NCBI GenBank assembly: GCA_964432415.1
Contig: CAYSNW010000006.1
Coordinates: forward strand, 1 to 64,000
Direction: 5' to 3'
Source of the DNA: JAFECT01 sp964432415
GTDB lineage: Bacteria; Pseudomonadota; Alphaproteobacteria; Caulobacterales; Caulobacteraceae
Length of the DNA: 64,000 nt
Position numbers and translations under genes: made by a program. The notes below the pieces were generated by a model. That model saw only the letters and a program-made list of their open reading frames with translations. It was not told where the DNA came from and did not search any database. This document shows positions 50,872 to 59,106 of this stretch, in pieces. Numbering within the stretch: the first letter of the stretch is position 1; each line of letters begins with the position of its first letter.

Positions 50872-51294
50872 ATGAGCGGCAGGATCGAGTGGAGCGAGCT
50901 GTTCTTCTCCTGGAACGGGCGGGTCAACCGCATGCCGTTCCTGGTGGCGGCCGGCATCCTGCTCTTGCTGTTCTCGCTCTATGAATCGGTGGTGGAGAGC
51001 AACCTGGCGCTCCACCTGATCACCGGCCTGCCGGTCTATGGCCTGCTCGGCTTCACGGCCGTCTGCGCCCTGGCCAAGCGGCTGCACGACCGGGGGCGGT
51101 CGGCCTGGTGGTCGGCGCCGGTGCTGATCTCGCTGGCCCTGGTCACACCCTGGCAGGCCAATCTGTGGGACTTCGTCGCGGCGATCTTCCTGGTCTGGGC
51201 CACGGTCGAGCTGGCGCTGATGCCCGGCGAGCAGGGCGACAACCGCTTCGGCCCCAATCCCCAGCGGCCCGCCGCGCAACCCTATCGCGCCTGA
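50872..51294 (+). CDS. DUF805 membrane protein
   Basis: 140 residues. WSELFFSWNGRVNRMPFLVAAGILLLLF and CALAKRLHDRGRSAWWSAPVL are DUF805 hallmarks, with four membrane helices; the tail GEQGDNRFGPNPQ is also typical. The family is found in many bacteria next to stress or phage genes; its role is unknown. A second DUF805 gene is at 53671. The DUF1330 gene follows after 23 bases. Confidence 0.88.
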   Translation: MSGRIEWSELFFSWNGRVNRMPFLVAAGILLLLFSLYESVVESNLALHLITGLPVYGLLGFTAVCALAKRLHDRGRSAWWSAPVLISLALVTPWQANLWDFVAAIFLVWATVELALMPGEQGDNRFGPNPQRPAAQPYRA

Positions 51295-51317
51295 GAGCGG
51301 CGCACGGAGACCCCCCA

Positions 51318-51605
51318 ATGCCCAAGGGATACTGGATCGCTCACGTCGATGTGGCGAACCTGGACGAGTACAAGAAGTACGTCGAGGCCAGCACCATCGC
51401 CTTCAAGAAGTACGGGGCCACCGCCCTGGCGCGCGGCGGCCATTCGGAGGTGCTGGAGGGCCAGGGTCGCGGGCGCAACGTGATCTGGGAGTTCGCCAGC
51501 TACCAGGACGCGCTCGACTGCTATAACTCCCCGGAATACCAGCACGCCAGGAGCTTCCGAGTCGGCCATTCCACCGGCGATTTCACCCTGGTCGAGGGCG
51601 TCTGA
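51318..51605 (+). CDS. DUF1330 protein
   Basis: 95 residues: MPKGYWIAHVDVANLDEYKKYVEASTIAFKKYGATALARGGHSEVLEGQGRGRNVIWEFASYQDALDCYNSPEYQHAR. This is the ferredoxin-like (dimeric alpha/beta barrel) DUF1330 family, abundant in alphaproteobacteria; function unknown. GGAG precedes the start. Confidence 0.9.
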   Translation: MPKGYWIAHVDVANLDEYKKYVEASTIAFKKYGATALARGGHSEVLEGQGRGRNVIWEFASYQDALDCYNSPEYQHARSFRVGHSTGDFTLVEGV

Positions 51606-51626
51606 GCGTTCACTGGACATCTCCCG

Positions 51627-51642
51627 CTCTACATATGTAGAG
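51627..51642. promoter_or_regulatory. Perfect palindrome before padR gene
   Basis: CTCTACATATGTAGAG is a 16-bp perfect palindrome ending seven bases before the PadR-family start. PadR proteins typically bind ATGT...ACAT-type palindromes at their own promoters, so autoregulation is likely (inference). Confidence 0.7.
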
Positions 51643-51649
51643 TTAAGCA

Positions 51650-51955
51650 ATGAAGCGCGTGCGCAAACCCTCGCGGCAGACCCTGGCGGTTCTGGCCTAT
51701 CTGGCCGAGGCCGGGGCGGACTGGCGCCACGGGCTGGACATCGCCCGCGCCTGCAACCTGAAGTCCGGCGTGCTCTATCCGCTGCTGATCCGGCTGGCGG
51801 ATCTCGGCCTGATGGACGCCCGCTGGGAGGCTTCGCCCCACCCGGGACGGCCCGCGCGGCATCTCTATCGCCTGACCGGCGAGGGCAAGGCCTATCTGGC
51901 CCAACACAGCCGGGCGGCGGCGACCTGGGACCAGGTCCCCGTGGGAGCGTGGTGA
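51650..51955 (+). CDS. PadR-family transcriptional regulator
   Basis: 101 residues: RKPSRQTLAVLAYLAEAGADWRHGLDIARACNLKSGVLYPLLIRLADLGLMDARWE, the PadR winged helix with the SGVLYPLLIRL recognition helix; GRPARHLYRLTGEGKAYL is the wing. PadR proteins usually repress a nearby gene and respond to a phenolic or other ligand. An operator-like palindrome sits seven bases upstream. Confidence 0.88.
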   Translation: MKRVRKPSRQTLAVLAYLAEAGADWRHGLDIARACNLKSGVLYPLLIRLADLGLMDARWEASPHPGRPARHLYRLTGEGKAYLAQHSRAAATWDQVPVGAW

Positions 51956-52031
51956 GCGACTCGACCCCCACGCGCGTCCGGAGTTAAGCTCCACTGTATC
52001 CCGGGGGGTCGGGAGGACGCTGGGGGGTGTC

Positions 52032-53561
52032 ATGGCGGGACGAATTTGGGCGGCGCTGGCCGCGATGGCGTGCCTGGTGTTCGCGGCGAGCCCGGCGGAG
52101 GCGCGCTGGCTGCGCGCGGAGAGCGCCAAGTTCATCGTCTACAGCGACGGCAGCCAGGACGACCTGACCCAGTACGTCGAGAAGCTGGAGATCTTCGACT
52201 ACCTGCTGCGTTTCGAGCACGGGCTGAAGCTGGACGAGGCGCCGCCACGCAAGCTGACCATCTATCTGGTGCGCAACCGCGCCGAGATGCTGCGCACCAA
52301 CCCGGGCCTGGGCCCGAACATCGGCGGCTACTATTCCGCCACCGACGGCGACATCTATGCCGTGGCCATCCGCGAGGACAGCCGCGAGACCGTGTCCCAC
52401 GCCGCGCGCGACAGCGAAGAGGGCAAGGAGAACGTGGTCTTCCACGAGTACGTGCACCACTTCATGCTGCAGTACTTCCCCTACAGCTATCCGACCTGGC
52501 TGGTTGAGGGCTACGCGGTCTACTTCAGCACCACCTCGATCAACGGGACCCGCATCGAGGTCGGCCATTTCTCGAACGGCCGGGCGCAGAACCTGCTGGA
52601 CCTGAAGTGGGTGCCCATCCGCGACGTGCTGGGCAAGCGGCTGGACCAGCTGCCCGAGGGCGAGGCCCACGCCATGTTCTACGCCGAGAGCTGGCTGCTG
52701 ACCCACTACTTCATCAAGGATCCCCAGCGGTTCAAGCAGCTGAAGGCCTATATGCAGGCGGTCGGCGCCGGGCAGAATCCGGTGGACGCCATGCAGAAGG
52801 TCACCGGCAAGACGCCGGAGGATCTGGAGAAGGCGCTGCACGACTATGTGCGCGGCGGGCTGAAATACACCGCCATCGAACACAAGGGCGGCGAGGCTGT
52901 GAAGATCTCCGTCCTGGCGCTGCCGCCGTCCGCGGACGACATTCTGCTGGAGGGCCAGCTGGTGCGACGTGGCCTGCCGGCGGCGGACCGGGCCAGCTAC
53001 ATCGCCGACATCAAGGCCAAGGCGGCGCGCTGGCCGGGGGATCAGATGGCCGAGCTGGCGCTGGCGCGGGCCGAGATCGACGGCGGCGACCGCAAGGCCG
53101 GCGAGGCGATCCTGGAAAAGCGGCTGGCGGCCGATCCCAACGACGTCGAGGCGCTGGAGCTGGCGGGCCGGGCCCGCCTGGACGACGGCGACCAGTTTCC
53201 CGACCGCATCCGCGAGCTCTACATCGAGGCCACCCCGTATCTGGCCAAGGCCTACAAGCTCGATCCGAACCGCTACCAGACCCTGCGCACCTACACCCGC
53301 AGCCGCCGGCTGCTGGACAAGGACTACCCGTCGGACAACACGCTGGAGGCCCTGCTGGCGGCGCTGGAGCTGGCGCCCCAGGTCGACGACATCCGGGTCG
53401 CGGCCGCGCAGGGGATGATGCGGCGCAATCGCTGGCACATCGCGCGCCAGATTCTGGCGCCCCTGGCCAACAGCCCGCACGGCGGCGGCGGCGCGGCCTA
53501 TGCGCGGCGGCTGCTCGAACAGATCGACGAAGAGGAAAAGACCACGCCCGACGCCGGTTGA
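52032..53561 (+). CDS. Secreted zinc-protease-like TPR protein (HExxH)
   Basis: 509 residues with a signal peptide (IWAALAAMACLVFAASPAEA). The N-terminal half has VVFHEYVHHFMLQYF, an HExxH zinc site, followed by WLVEGYAVYF, whose Glu would be the third ligand (gluzincin type). The second half is TPR-like helical repeats (about 300-500; LALARAEIDGGDRKAGEAILEKRLAADPNDVEALELAGRARL). Probably a periplasmic metalloprotease-like protein. It resembles the DUF1570 group. The next gene is 110 bases away. Confidence 0.8.
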   Translation: MAGRIWAALAAMACLVFAASPAEARWLRAESAKFIVYSDGSQDDLTQYVEKLEIFDYLLRFEHGLKLDEAPPRKLTIYLVRNRAEMLRTNPGLGPNIGGYYSATDGDIYAVAIREDSRETVSHAARDSEEGKENVVFHEYVHHFMLQYFPYSYPTWLVEGYAVYFSTTSINGTRIEVGHFSNGRAQNLLDLKWVPIRDVLGKRLDQLPEGEAHAMFYAESWLLTHYFIKDPQRFKQLKAYMQAVGAGQNPVDAMQKVTGKTPEDLEKALHDYVRGGLKYTAIEHKGGEAVKISVLALPPSADDILLEGQLVRRGLPAADRASYIADIKAKAARWPGDQMAELALARAEIDGGDRKAGEAILEKRLAADPNDVEALELAGRARLDDGDQFPDRIRELYIEATPYLAKAYKLDPNRYQTLRTYTRSRRLLDKDYPSDNTLEALLAALELAPQVDDIRVAAAQGMMRRNRWHIARQILAPLANSPHGGGGAAYARRLLEQIDEEEKTTPDAG

Positions 53562-53670
53562 CCTCAAGGTTTCGGCCAAGATGAACGTTCTGTAATCAGG
53601 TGAACGATCCTTAAGTTGTGTCCGATCGGGAGCGTTCTAGTCTCCGGCCACCAATAAAAAGGAGGCCGAC

Positions 53671-54081
53671 GTGTTGAACTTCTTCTTCGGATTCGAAGGC
53701 CGGGTCCGCCGGTCCAACTACTTTTTCGGCGCCCTGGTCGCGGGCTGCCTCTACAGCGTGCTCTGCGTCTCGACCTTCGCCGCCATGGGCGTGCACGTGG
53801 GCGAGCGGCTGCACTCGGTGACCTGGGACTTCGAACCCTCCGCCGTGGGTCTGGCCATCGCCTGCGTGCTGAGCCTGATCGCGCTCTGGGCGATGCTGGC
53901 CTTGACCGTCAAGCGCTGGCACGACGTGGGCATGACCGGCTGGTTCGCGCTTCTGACCCTGCCGCCCTTCGCCAACGGCATGGTGTTCCTGCTGCTCTGC
54001 CTGCTGCCCGGCACGACCGGCGCCAACCGCTTCGGTTCCGATCCGCGCGGGCGCGTCGTGGCGCACGAAGCCACCGCCTGA
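53671..54081 (+). CDS. DUF805 membrane protein
   Basis: 136 residues from GTG 53671. LNFFFGFEGRVRRSNYFFGALVAGCLYS and LTVKRWHDVGMTGWFALLTLP with a NRFGSDPRG tail are DUF805 features. Four hydrophobic segments. A second copy of the family is at 50872, only partly similar. AAGGAGG is at 53660-53666. Confidence 0.85.
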   Translation: MLNFFFGFEGRVRRSNYFFGALVAGCLYSVLCVSTFAAMGVHVGERLHSVTWDFEPSAVGLAIACVLSLIALWAMLALTVKRWHDVGMTGWFALLTLPPFANGMVFLLLCLLPGTTGANRFGSDPRGRVVAHEATA

Positions 54082-54153
54082 TCAGGCGCAATCGCCGACC
54101 TGGCCGCCCGTTCGGGGGAGACTCCGGGCGGGCGGACGCGGACCCGAGCGGCG

Positions 54154-54879
54154 CTAGCCCAGGTCGGGCGCCGGCGCCGGCTCGACCGGCCCGAACACCC
54201 GCTCGAAGCTCGTCCTCAGGGCCGCGTCCGCCTCGTCGAGGCCGACCGGCAGGCCCAGGTCCACCAGGCTGGTGACTCCGTGGGCCGTAATGCCGCAGGG
54301 CACGATGCCGGCGAAGTGCTCGAGGTCCGGCTCCACGTTCAGGCTGATGCCGTGGAAGGAGACCCAGCGGCGGATCTTCAGCCCGATGGCGGCGATCTTG
54401 TCCTCGCGCGGCGGCGCGTCGGGATGGCGCCGCTCAACCCAGACTCCCACGCGCCCGGGTCGGATTTCGCCGGTGACGTTGAATTCGCCCAGCGCCCCGA
54501 TGATCCAGGCCTCGAGCGCGGCCACGAAGGCGCGGACGTCCCGGGTGCGGGCGTTGAGGTCCAGCATGACATAGGCCACGCGCTGGCCGGGGCCGTGGTA
54601 GGTGAATTCGCCGCCGCGCCCGGTGTCGAAAACGGGGAAGCGGTCGGGCGCCAGCAAGTCGGCGGCCTTGCCCGAGACGCCCCGGGTGTAGAGCGGCGGG
54701 TGTTCCAGCAGCCAGACCAGCTCGCTCGCGCGGCCCTCGGCGATGGCCTGGACCCGTTCCTCCATGAAGCGCACGGCCTCGGGGTAGGGGACCGGCGCGC
54801 GCGACACCGACCAGCCGGCCGGCGCGGCGTCGGCGCGCAGGAAGGATTTCGTCGGCGGACTTAACGCGTCGTCAAGCAT
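54154..54879 (-). CDS. lipB: Octanoyl-[ACP]:protein transferase LipB
   Basis: 241 residues. GGEFTYHGPGQRVAYVMLDL and EDKIAAIGLKIRRWVSFHGISLNVEPDLEHFAGIVPCGI hold the conserved Lys (IGLKI) and catalytic Cys (VPCGI). LipB moves octanoate from ACP to lipoyl domains of 2-oxoacid dehydrogenases. It diverges from the FliN-like gene. Confidence 0.95.
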   Translation of the reverse strand: MLDDALSPPTKSFLRADAAPAGWSVSRAPVPYPEAVRFMEERVQAIAEGRASELVWLLEHPPLYTRGVSGKAADLLAPDRFPVFDTGRGGEFTYHGPGQRVAYVMLDLNARTRDVRAFVAALEAWIIGALGEFNVTGEIRPGRVGVWVERRHPDAPPREDKIAAIGLKIRRWVSFHGISLNVEPDLEHFAGIVPCGITAHGVTSLVDLGLPVGLDEADAALRTSFERVFGPVEPAPAPDLG

Positions 54880-54934
54880 GGCCTCTCAATGTGGCGATCA
54901 GGGCCGCGCGTGCAACTGCGGCCGCGCGTGACAG

Positions 54935-55210
54935 GTGACGAGTTTGAGCTTGGGTCAGGTAGCGGCGGTCAATGTGGAGATCTCGGTGGTGCTGGGCCGC
55001 TGCCTGCTGCCGATGCAGCAGCTGCTGCGCATGGGCCGCGGCGCGGTGATTCCGCTGGACGCTCGCGAGCACGACGAGGTCTGGATCCTGGCCAACAACC
55101 ACCCGGTGGCCCGCGGCGAGATCCAGATCAACGAGGACCGCATCTCGATCATGGTGACGCGGGCGGCGGACGTTTACGACTTCATGGCCGGATCGCGGGT
55201 GGCGGCGTAA
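54935..55210 (+). CDS. FliN-like SpoA-domain protein (flagellar switch type)
   Basis: 91 residues, essentially the FliM/FliN C-terminal SpoA domain: AVNVEISVVLGRCLLPMQQLLRMGRGAVIPLDAREHDEVWILANNHPVARGEIQINEDRISIMVTRAADV. FliN forms the C-ring's lower rim with FliM. It is alone here, between lipB and tRNA-Leu, 7.5 kb from fliP/fliO, so it may be the flagellar FliN or a related SpoA protein. GTG 54935 has no strong ribosome site. Confidence 0.82.
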   Translation: MTSLSLGQVAAVNVEISVVLGRCLLPMQQLLRMGRGAVIPLDAREHDEVWILANNHPVARGEIQINEDRISIMVTRAADVYDFMAGSRVAA

Positions 55211-55254
55211 GCGCCGACCCTTGCCGGCGGCGCAGCCGTCAACGAGGATTTTTT

Positions 55255-55355
55255 TCCACGAACCACACGAACCACACGAACGGGGTGGGTTGTTTGGTAT
55301 GCGTCCGGGTCCGTCCGAACGGGTTCCTGTTCGTGTGGTTCGTGTGGTTCGTGGA
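55255..55355. repeat. CCACAC-triplet inverted repeat, copy 2
   Basis: Arms of 27 bases (55255-55281 and 55329-55355) are perfect reverse complements. Units are CCAC-GAA-CCACAC-GAA-CCACAC-GAA; the 47-base centre is TG/CG-rich with no coding frame. It lies between the FliN-like gene and tRNA-Leu. Compared with the element at 35639, triplet AGA is replaced by GAA on one arm and TCT by TTC on the other. Confidence 0.95.
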
Positions 55356-55462
55356 CCAATTCTTTCTTTCTGACGCTTCGCGTCGCGCTGTCGCGGACTC
55401 CGTCCCAGCCTGAGCGCTTTACCCACCGCAAATCAGTTGCTACATGCCCGCCTCCACTGCGT

Positions 55463-55547
55463 GCGGTCGTGGCGGAATTGGTAGACGCGCAGCGTTGAGG
55501 TCGCTGTGGGGCAACCCGTGGAAGTTCGAGTCTTCTCGACCGCACCA
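55463..55547 (+). tRNA. tRNA-Leu (GAG)
   Basis: 85 bases with CCA encoded. The acceptor stem GCGGTCG pairs with CGACCGC; GGCGGAATTGGTAGACGCGC forms the D-arm; the anticodon loop reads TTGAGGT (anticodon GAG, reading CUC/CUU); a long variable arm (GTGGGGCAACCCGTG) and GTTCGAGTC T-arm follow, as expected of a class II leucine tRNA. Confidence 0.95.
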
Positions 55548-55627
55548 ACTCTTTCAGGACGTATGCCCAGCGCATAAGAGCTCACCCCCGGCCCCGTGCC
55601 GGGCCCATCGAGAGAAGGAGGCCAAGC

Positions 55628-57049
55628 GTGAATCCGCCCGCAGCCGAAACTCTCGACGACGCCAAGCTCGACAGCCCCGAAGCGATCGAGGATTTCGCGC
55701 TTCAGGAGGACTACGCCCTCAATCCCGAATACGTCGAACTGGTCATCGACGCCGCCGACCGCGGCGACGGCCTCAGGCTGCGCGAGCTGCTCGACGCCCT
55801 GCACCCGGCCGACGTGGCGGACCTGATGGGCTTCCTGTCGGCGGACTACCGCGCCGAGGTGGCGCCCTGGATCCCGCCGGACATCCTGGCCGAGGTGCTG
55901 GCCGAACTCGACGACAACATCCGCGACCAGATTCTGGACCACGTCGCCCCCGACGCCCTGGCCGAGGCCCTGCAGGACCTGGACTCCGACGACCAGGCCG
56001 CCGTCGTCGAGGACCTGGACGAGGACGAGCGCCGCGCGGTGCTGGCCGCCATGCCCGAGGTCGACCGGGCGGCGATCGAACAGACCCTGTCCTACGGCGA
56101 GGACACCGCCGGCCGTTTGATGCAGCGCGAGGTGATGGCCGCGCCGCAGTTCTGGTCGGTGGGCCAGACCATTGACCACATGCGCAGCCACGACGGCGAC
56201 CTGCCGGAGCTGTTCTTCGACATCTATGTGGTGGACCCGGCCTTCAAGCCGATGGGGGCGGTGCCGGTGAGCCGGCTGCTGCGCTCGAAGCGCGAGGTCG
56301 AGCTGGCGGCGGTGATGGAGCCGCTGATCGAGATCGCCGTCGATCTCGATCAGGAAGAGGTCGCCTACATCTTCGAGAAGTACCGCCTGATCTCGGCCCC
56401 CGTGGTCGACGCTGGCGGGCGGCTGGTCGGCCAGATCACCGTCGACGACATCGTCAACATCATCCAGGAAGAGAACCGGGAAGACATCCTGGCGCTGGCC
56501 CAGGTGTCGGACGCCGGCCGGGACGCCTCGGTCTGGGAGATCGTCAAGTCGCGCCTGCCGTGGCTGTCGATGAACCTGGTGACCGAGGCCATCGCGGTCT
56601 GCTCCATCGCCCTGTTCCAGGAAGAGATCGCCCGCGTCGTGGCCCTGGCCGTGCTGATGCCGATCGTCTCATCCGTCGGCGGCAACGCCGGGACCCAGAC
56701 CCTGGCGGTGGCGGTGCGGGCGCTGGCCAGCCGCGAGCTCAACTCCTCCAACGCCCGGCGCATCGTGCTGCGCGAGGTGGCGGTGGGACTGCTCAACGGC
56801 ATTCTGCTGGCGGTGATGATGGGGGCGGCGACCCAGTTCTTCTACCACAGCCCGCGCCTGGCCCTGACCGTGGGCCTGGCCCTGATCGCCAACATCTTCG
56901 TGGCCGCCATGGGCGGGATCCTCTGGCCCCTGGTGCTGGAGAAGTTTGGCCGCGACCCGGCGGTGTCCTCGCCGATCTTCGTCACCTTCCTGACCGACTT
57001 TACGGGCTTCTTCGCCGTGCTCGGGATCGCCGTCCTCGTCCTGCACTGA
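55628..57049 (+). CDS. mgtE: Mg2+ transporter MgtE
   Basis: 473 residues. N-terminal superhelical domain (about 30-150, HPADVADLMGFL... repeats), two CBS domains (about 155-285; the second contains YRLISAPVVDAGGRLVGQITVDDIVNI), a linking helix, and five membrane helices (about 310-470) with VGGNAGTQTLAVAVRAL, the Mg-selective pore motif. It is a gated Mg2+ channel closed by high internal Mg2+. GGAGGCC precedes the GTG. No M-box riboswitch is visible upstream; the gene follows tRNA-Leu. Confidence 0.95.
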   Translation: MNPPAAETLDDAKLDSPEAIEDFALQEDYALNPEYVELVIDAADRGDGLRLRELLDALHPADVADLMGFLSADYRAEVAPWIPPDILAEVLAELDDNIRDQILDHVAPDALAEALQDLDSDDQAAVVEDLDEDERRAVLAAMPEVDRAAIEQTLSYGEDTAGRLMQREVMAAPQFWSVGQTIDHMRSHDGDLPELFFDIYVVDPAFKPMGAVPVSRLLRSKREVELAAVMEPLIEIAVDLDQEEVAYIFEKYRLISAPVVDAGGRLVGQITVDDIVNIIQEENREDILALAQVSDAGRDASVWEIVKSRLPWLSMNLVTEAIAVCSIALFQEEIARVVALAVLMPIVSSVGGNAGTQTLAVAVRALASRELNSSNARRIVLREVAVGLLNGILLAVMMGAATQFFYHSPRLALTVGLALIANIFVAAMGGILWPLVLEKFGRDPAVSSPIFVTFLTDFTGFFAVLGIAVLVLH

Positions 57050-57106
57050 AGGGGCGGGCGCAACTGTCGCAACCCTGTGACTTGCCCCCGGACCGAGCTT
57101 GACCCT

Positions 57107-57121
57107 TTAACCTTTCGTTGA
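57107..57121 (+). promoter_or_regulatory. CtrA box upstream of spmX
   Basis: TTAA-CCTTTCG-TTGA (57107-57121): N7 spacing with seven of eight consensus bases. It lies 64 bases before the spmX ATG. In Caulobacter crescentus spmX is activated by CtrA in the swarmer-to-stalked transition. Binding here is inferred. Confidence 0.65.
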
Positions 57122-57184
57122 CGGTACGCCGCTTGCTCCCTCGCCTTCGGGGCGAAGCCGCCCGTTTCGTTTTGGGTCAGGGTC

Positions 57185-58957
57185 ATGCGTCAGCGTCAGA
57201 AGGTCTCCCGTGCCGGGATCGAGCTGATCAAGAGCTTCGAAGGCTTGCGCCGCAAGGCCGCGCGGCTGCCCGACGGCGGCTGGACCATCGGCTACGGCCA
57301 TACCCGATCGGCCCGCGAGGGCGCCGAAGTGACCGACGCCGACGCCGAGGCCCTGCTCCTTTTTGACCTGATGGGCGTGACCGAGGCGGTCAGCGAGCTG
57401 GTCTTCACCCCGCTCACCCAGAACCAGTTCGATGCGCTCGCCGCCTTCGCCTTCAACGCCGGGGTCGAGGCCCTGCGTTCCTCCGATGTGCTGAAGCGGG
57501 TCAACGAGGGCCGGCTGACCGAGGCCGCCTGCGCGCTCGACCTGTGGCGCCGCGCCGAGGTGGCGGGCGACCCGATCGTGCTCGACGCCCTGATCCGCCG
57601 ACGCTCGGCGGAGAAGGCCCTGTTCCTGACGCCCGAGGGCGGCTACGTCGCCACCCCCTCGCCGCTGGTGCGCCCGCTGCTGGACACCGAGGCCGTGGGC
57701 GTGATGCCGACCAGCCGGCCGGTGGAGATCGAGACGCCGCTCGAGGGCGACACCGCCGAGATCCATCGGGTGGCGGAAGCGGCGGCGCCGGAACCCGAAG
57801 CAGCGGCCGTCGAGGCGGCGGTCGAGGCCGTAGCGCCCGAGCCGGCGCCGGAGCCCGAGCCGCAGCCAGAACCCGTCGTGGAAGCCGCGCCCGAACCGGA
57901 CCCGCAGCCGGAACCTGTCGTGCACACTGCGCCCGAACCATCGCCAGAGCCCGTGACCCCCGAGCCCGAACCCGAGGTGGTCGCTCACTCGCAAGAGGCC
58001 ATGCCGGAGGCCGTGGCGCCGGCGCTGGAGGCCGTGTCCTACTTCATGGGCGAGGAGGCGGAACACGCCCCTGAAACCACCGCCGAGCCGGCTGAGGCGC
58101 CGGTCGCGGAGACCCACGCCGAGCCCGAGGCGCCGCCCGCGGAGCCTGCCCCTGTGGAGGCCGCGCCCGAGCTGTCTTCGGAAGCGCCCGCGCACGACTA
58201 TGCCGCCGAGCCTGTCTGGGAGCCGCAGGCCCATCCCGAGCCCGCCCCCGAGCCGACGCCGGAACCGGCGCCCGCCGTCGAGGCGCCGGCCGAACCCGAG
58301 CCCACGGCGCCCGCGCCGCGCGAGCGGGTGCTGGCGGAAATGGCCGCGCCGCCACGGCTCTACAGCGCCTATGGTCCGATGGGCGTGCCCGCGCTCGGCC
58401 CGCCCCCGCCGACCACCGCCTATCCGATCGCGCCGCGCACCGGCGATCCCCAGCGGGCCGAACCCTCGCCTCCGTTCGGACCGCCGGCGGTGGCCAATGC
58501 CGAGACCCTGGCGGAAATCTCCGAGCCCGCCTCGGTGACGCCCGCCGCCATGCCGACGTCCGAGCCCCTGGTGCTGACCCCACCGCCGGAGGACTGGGAG
58601 CCGCCGCACCCGGCGGCCTTCGAGCCTTCGCTGCCGGGCGCCGAGCCCCACGCCGACCAGGCTCCCCTGTTCGAGGACGCCTGGGGCGGCGGCGCCAACC
58701 AGACACGGATCGTGCGCGAGGAGGAGCTGCTCGAGCCCGAGATGGGCCGCAGCTACGGCTCCACCGGCATGTTCGTCCTGCAGCTGGCGGTGGGTTTCAC
58801 CGCCTTCGCCGGCGCCGTCGCCGCCTTCCTGAAGGGCCGCGCGGGGGGAACCGACGGCATGACCTGGCTGGCCTGGGGTCTGGCCCTGATGGGCGTGGGC
58901 TGCGTCTCGATGGCGGTCTATTTCCTGCTCAAGCGGCTGGATCGGGGCGAGGACTGA
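57185..58957 (+). CDS. spmX: Polarity factor SpmX (muramidase-like, two C-terminal TM)
   Basis: 590 residues. Residues 8-160 form a GH24 phage-lysozyme-like domain (IELIKSFEGLRRKA ... WTIGYGHT; FNAGVEALRSSDVLKRVNEG). The catalytic Glu19 is kept, while the Asp of the E-8-D motif is Leu28 as in C. crescentus SpmX, where the domain has been repurposed for oligomerisation and localisation. Residues 200-520 are a Pro/Glu/Ala-rich linker (PEPEPQPEP repeats), longer than in C. crescentus (431 aa total). Two membrane helices end it (FVLQLAVGFTAFAGAVAAFL, LAWGLALMGVGCVSMAVYFLL). SpmX recruits and activates the kinase DivJ at the stalked pole. A CtrA box precedes it. Confidence 0.9.
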   Translation: MRQRQKVSRAGIELIKSFEGLRRKAARLPDGGWTIGYGHTRSAREGAEVTDADAEALLLFDLMGVTEAVSELVFTPLTQNQFDALAAFAFNAGVEALRSSDVLKRVNEGRLTEAACALDLWRRAEVAGDPIVLDALIRRRSAEKALFLTPEGGYVATPSPLVRPLLDTEAVGVMPTSRPVEIETPLEGDTAEIHRVAEAAAPEPEAAAVEAAVEAVAPEPAPEPEPQPEPVVEAAPEPDPQPEPVVHTAPEPSPEPVTPEPEPEVVAHSQEAMPEAVAPALEAVSYFMGEEAEHAPETTAEPAEAPVAETHAEPEAPPAEPAPVEAAPELSSEAPAHDYAAEPVWEPQAHPEPAPEPTPEPAPAVEAPAEPEPTAPAPRERVLAEMAAPPRLYSAYGPMGVPALGPPPPTTAYPIAPRTGDPQRAEPSPPFGPPAVANAETLAEISEPASVTPAAMPTSEPLVLTPPPEDWEPPHPAAFEPSLPGAEPHADQAPLFEDAWGGGANQTRIVREEELLEPEMGRSYGSTGMFVLQLAVGFTAFAGAVAAFLKGRAGGTDGMTWLAWGLALMGVGCVSMAVYFLLKRLDRGED

Positions 58958-58985
58958 GCTTCACGAGAGCGAATGGCGCGTGCCC

Positions 58986-59031
58986 GAGCGCGATGCGATC
59001 GGATGAAATATCCGATCGCTGAATCGCGCTC
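58986..59031. repeat. Long hairpin, intergenic repeat element
   Basis: Outer stem GAGCGCGAT (58986-58994) / ATCGCGCTC (59023-59031) and inner stem GCGATCGGAT / ATCCGATCGC with loop GAAAT; only TGA interrupts the pairing. GAATC (GANTC) is at 59021-59025. It follows spmX and precedes the second hairpin repeat; terminator-like or mRNA-stabilising role possible. Confidence 0.85.
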
Positions 59032-59045
59032 TAATCCAAGAGTTT

Positions 59046-59095
59046 AGAGCATGTCCGGGCGCAAAAGTGGGTTCCACTTTTGCATGACATGCTCT
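59046..59095. repeat. CAAAAGTGG hairpin repeat, copy 2
   Basis: AGAGCATGTCCGGGCGCAAAAGTGG and CCACTTTTGCATGACATGCTCT pair nearly throughout: inner GCAAAAGTGG / CCACTTTTGC, outer AGAGCATGTC / GACATGCTCT. Same core as 11664-11714. It ends 11 bases before the ivd start. Confidence 0.88.
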
Positions 59096-59106
59096 AGGTC
59101 CGCCTC

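Noticed and set aside
54094..54130. CCGCCCG...CGGGCGG hairpin between DUF805 and lipB as a bidirectional terminator
   Set aside because: It has no T-run on either side, and such GC hairpins are common in this composition.
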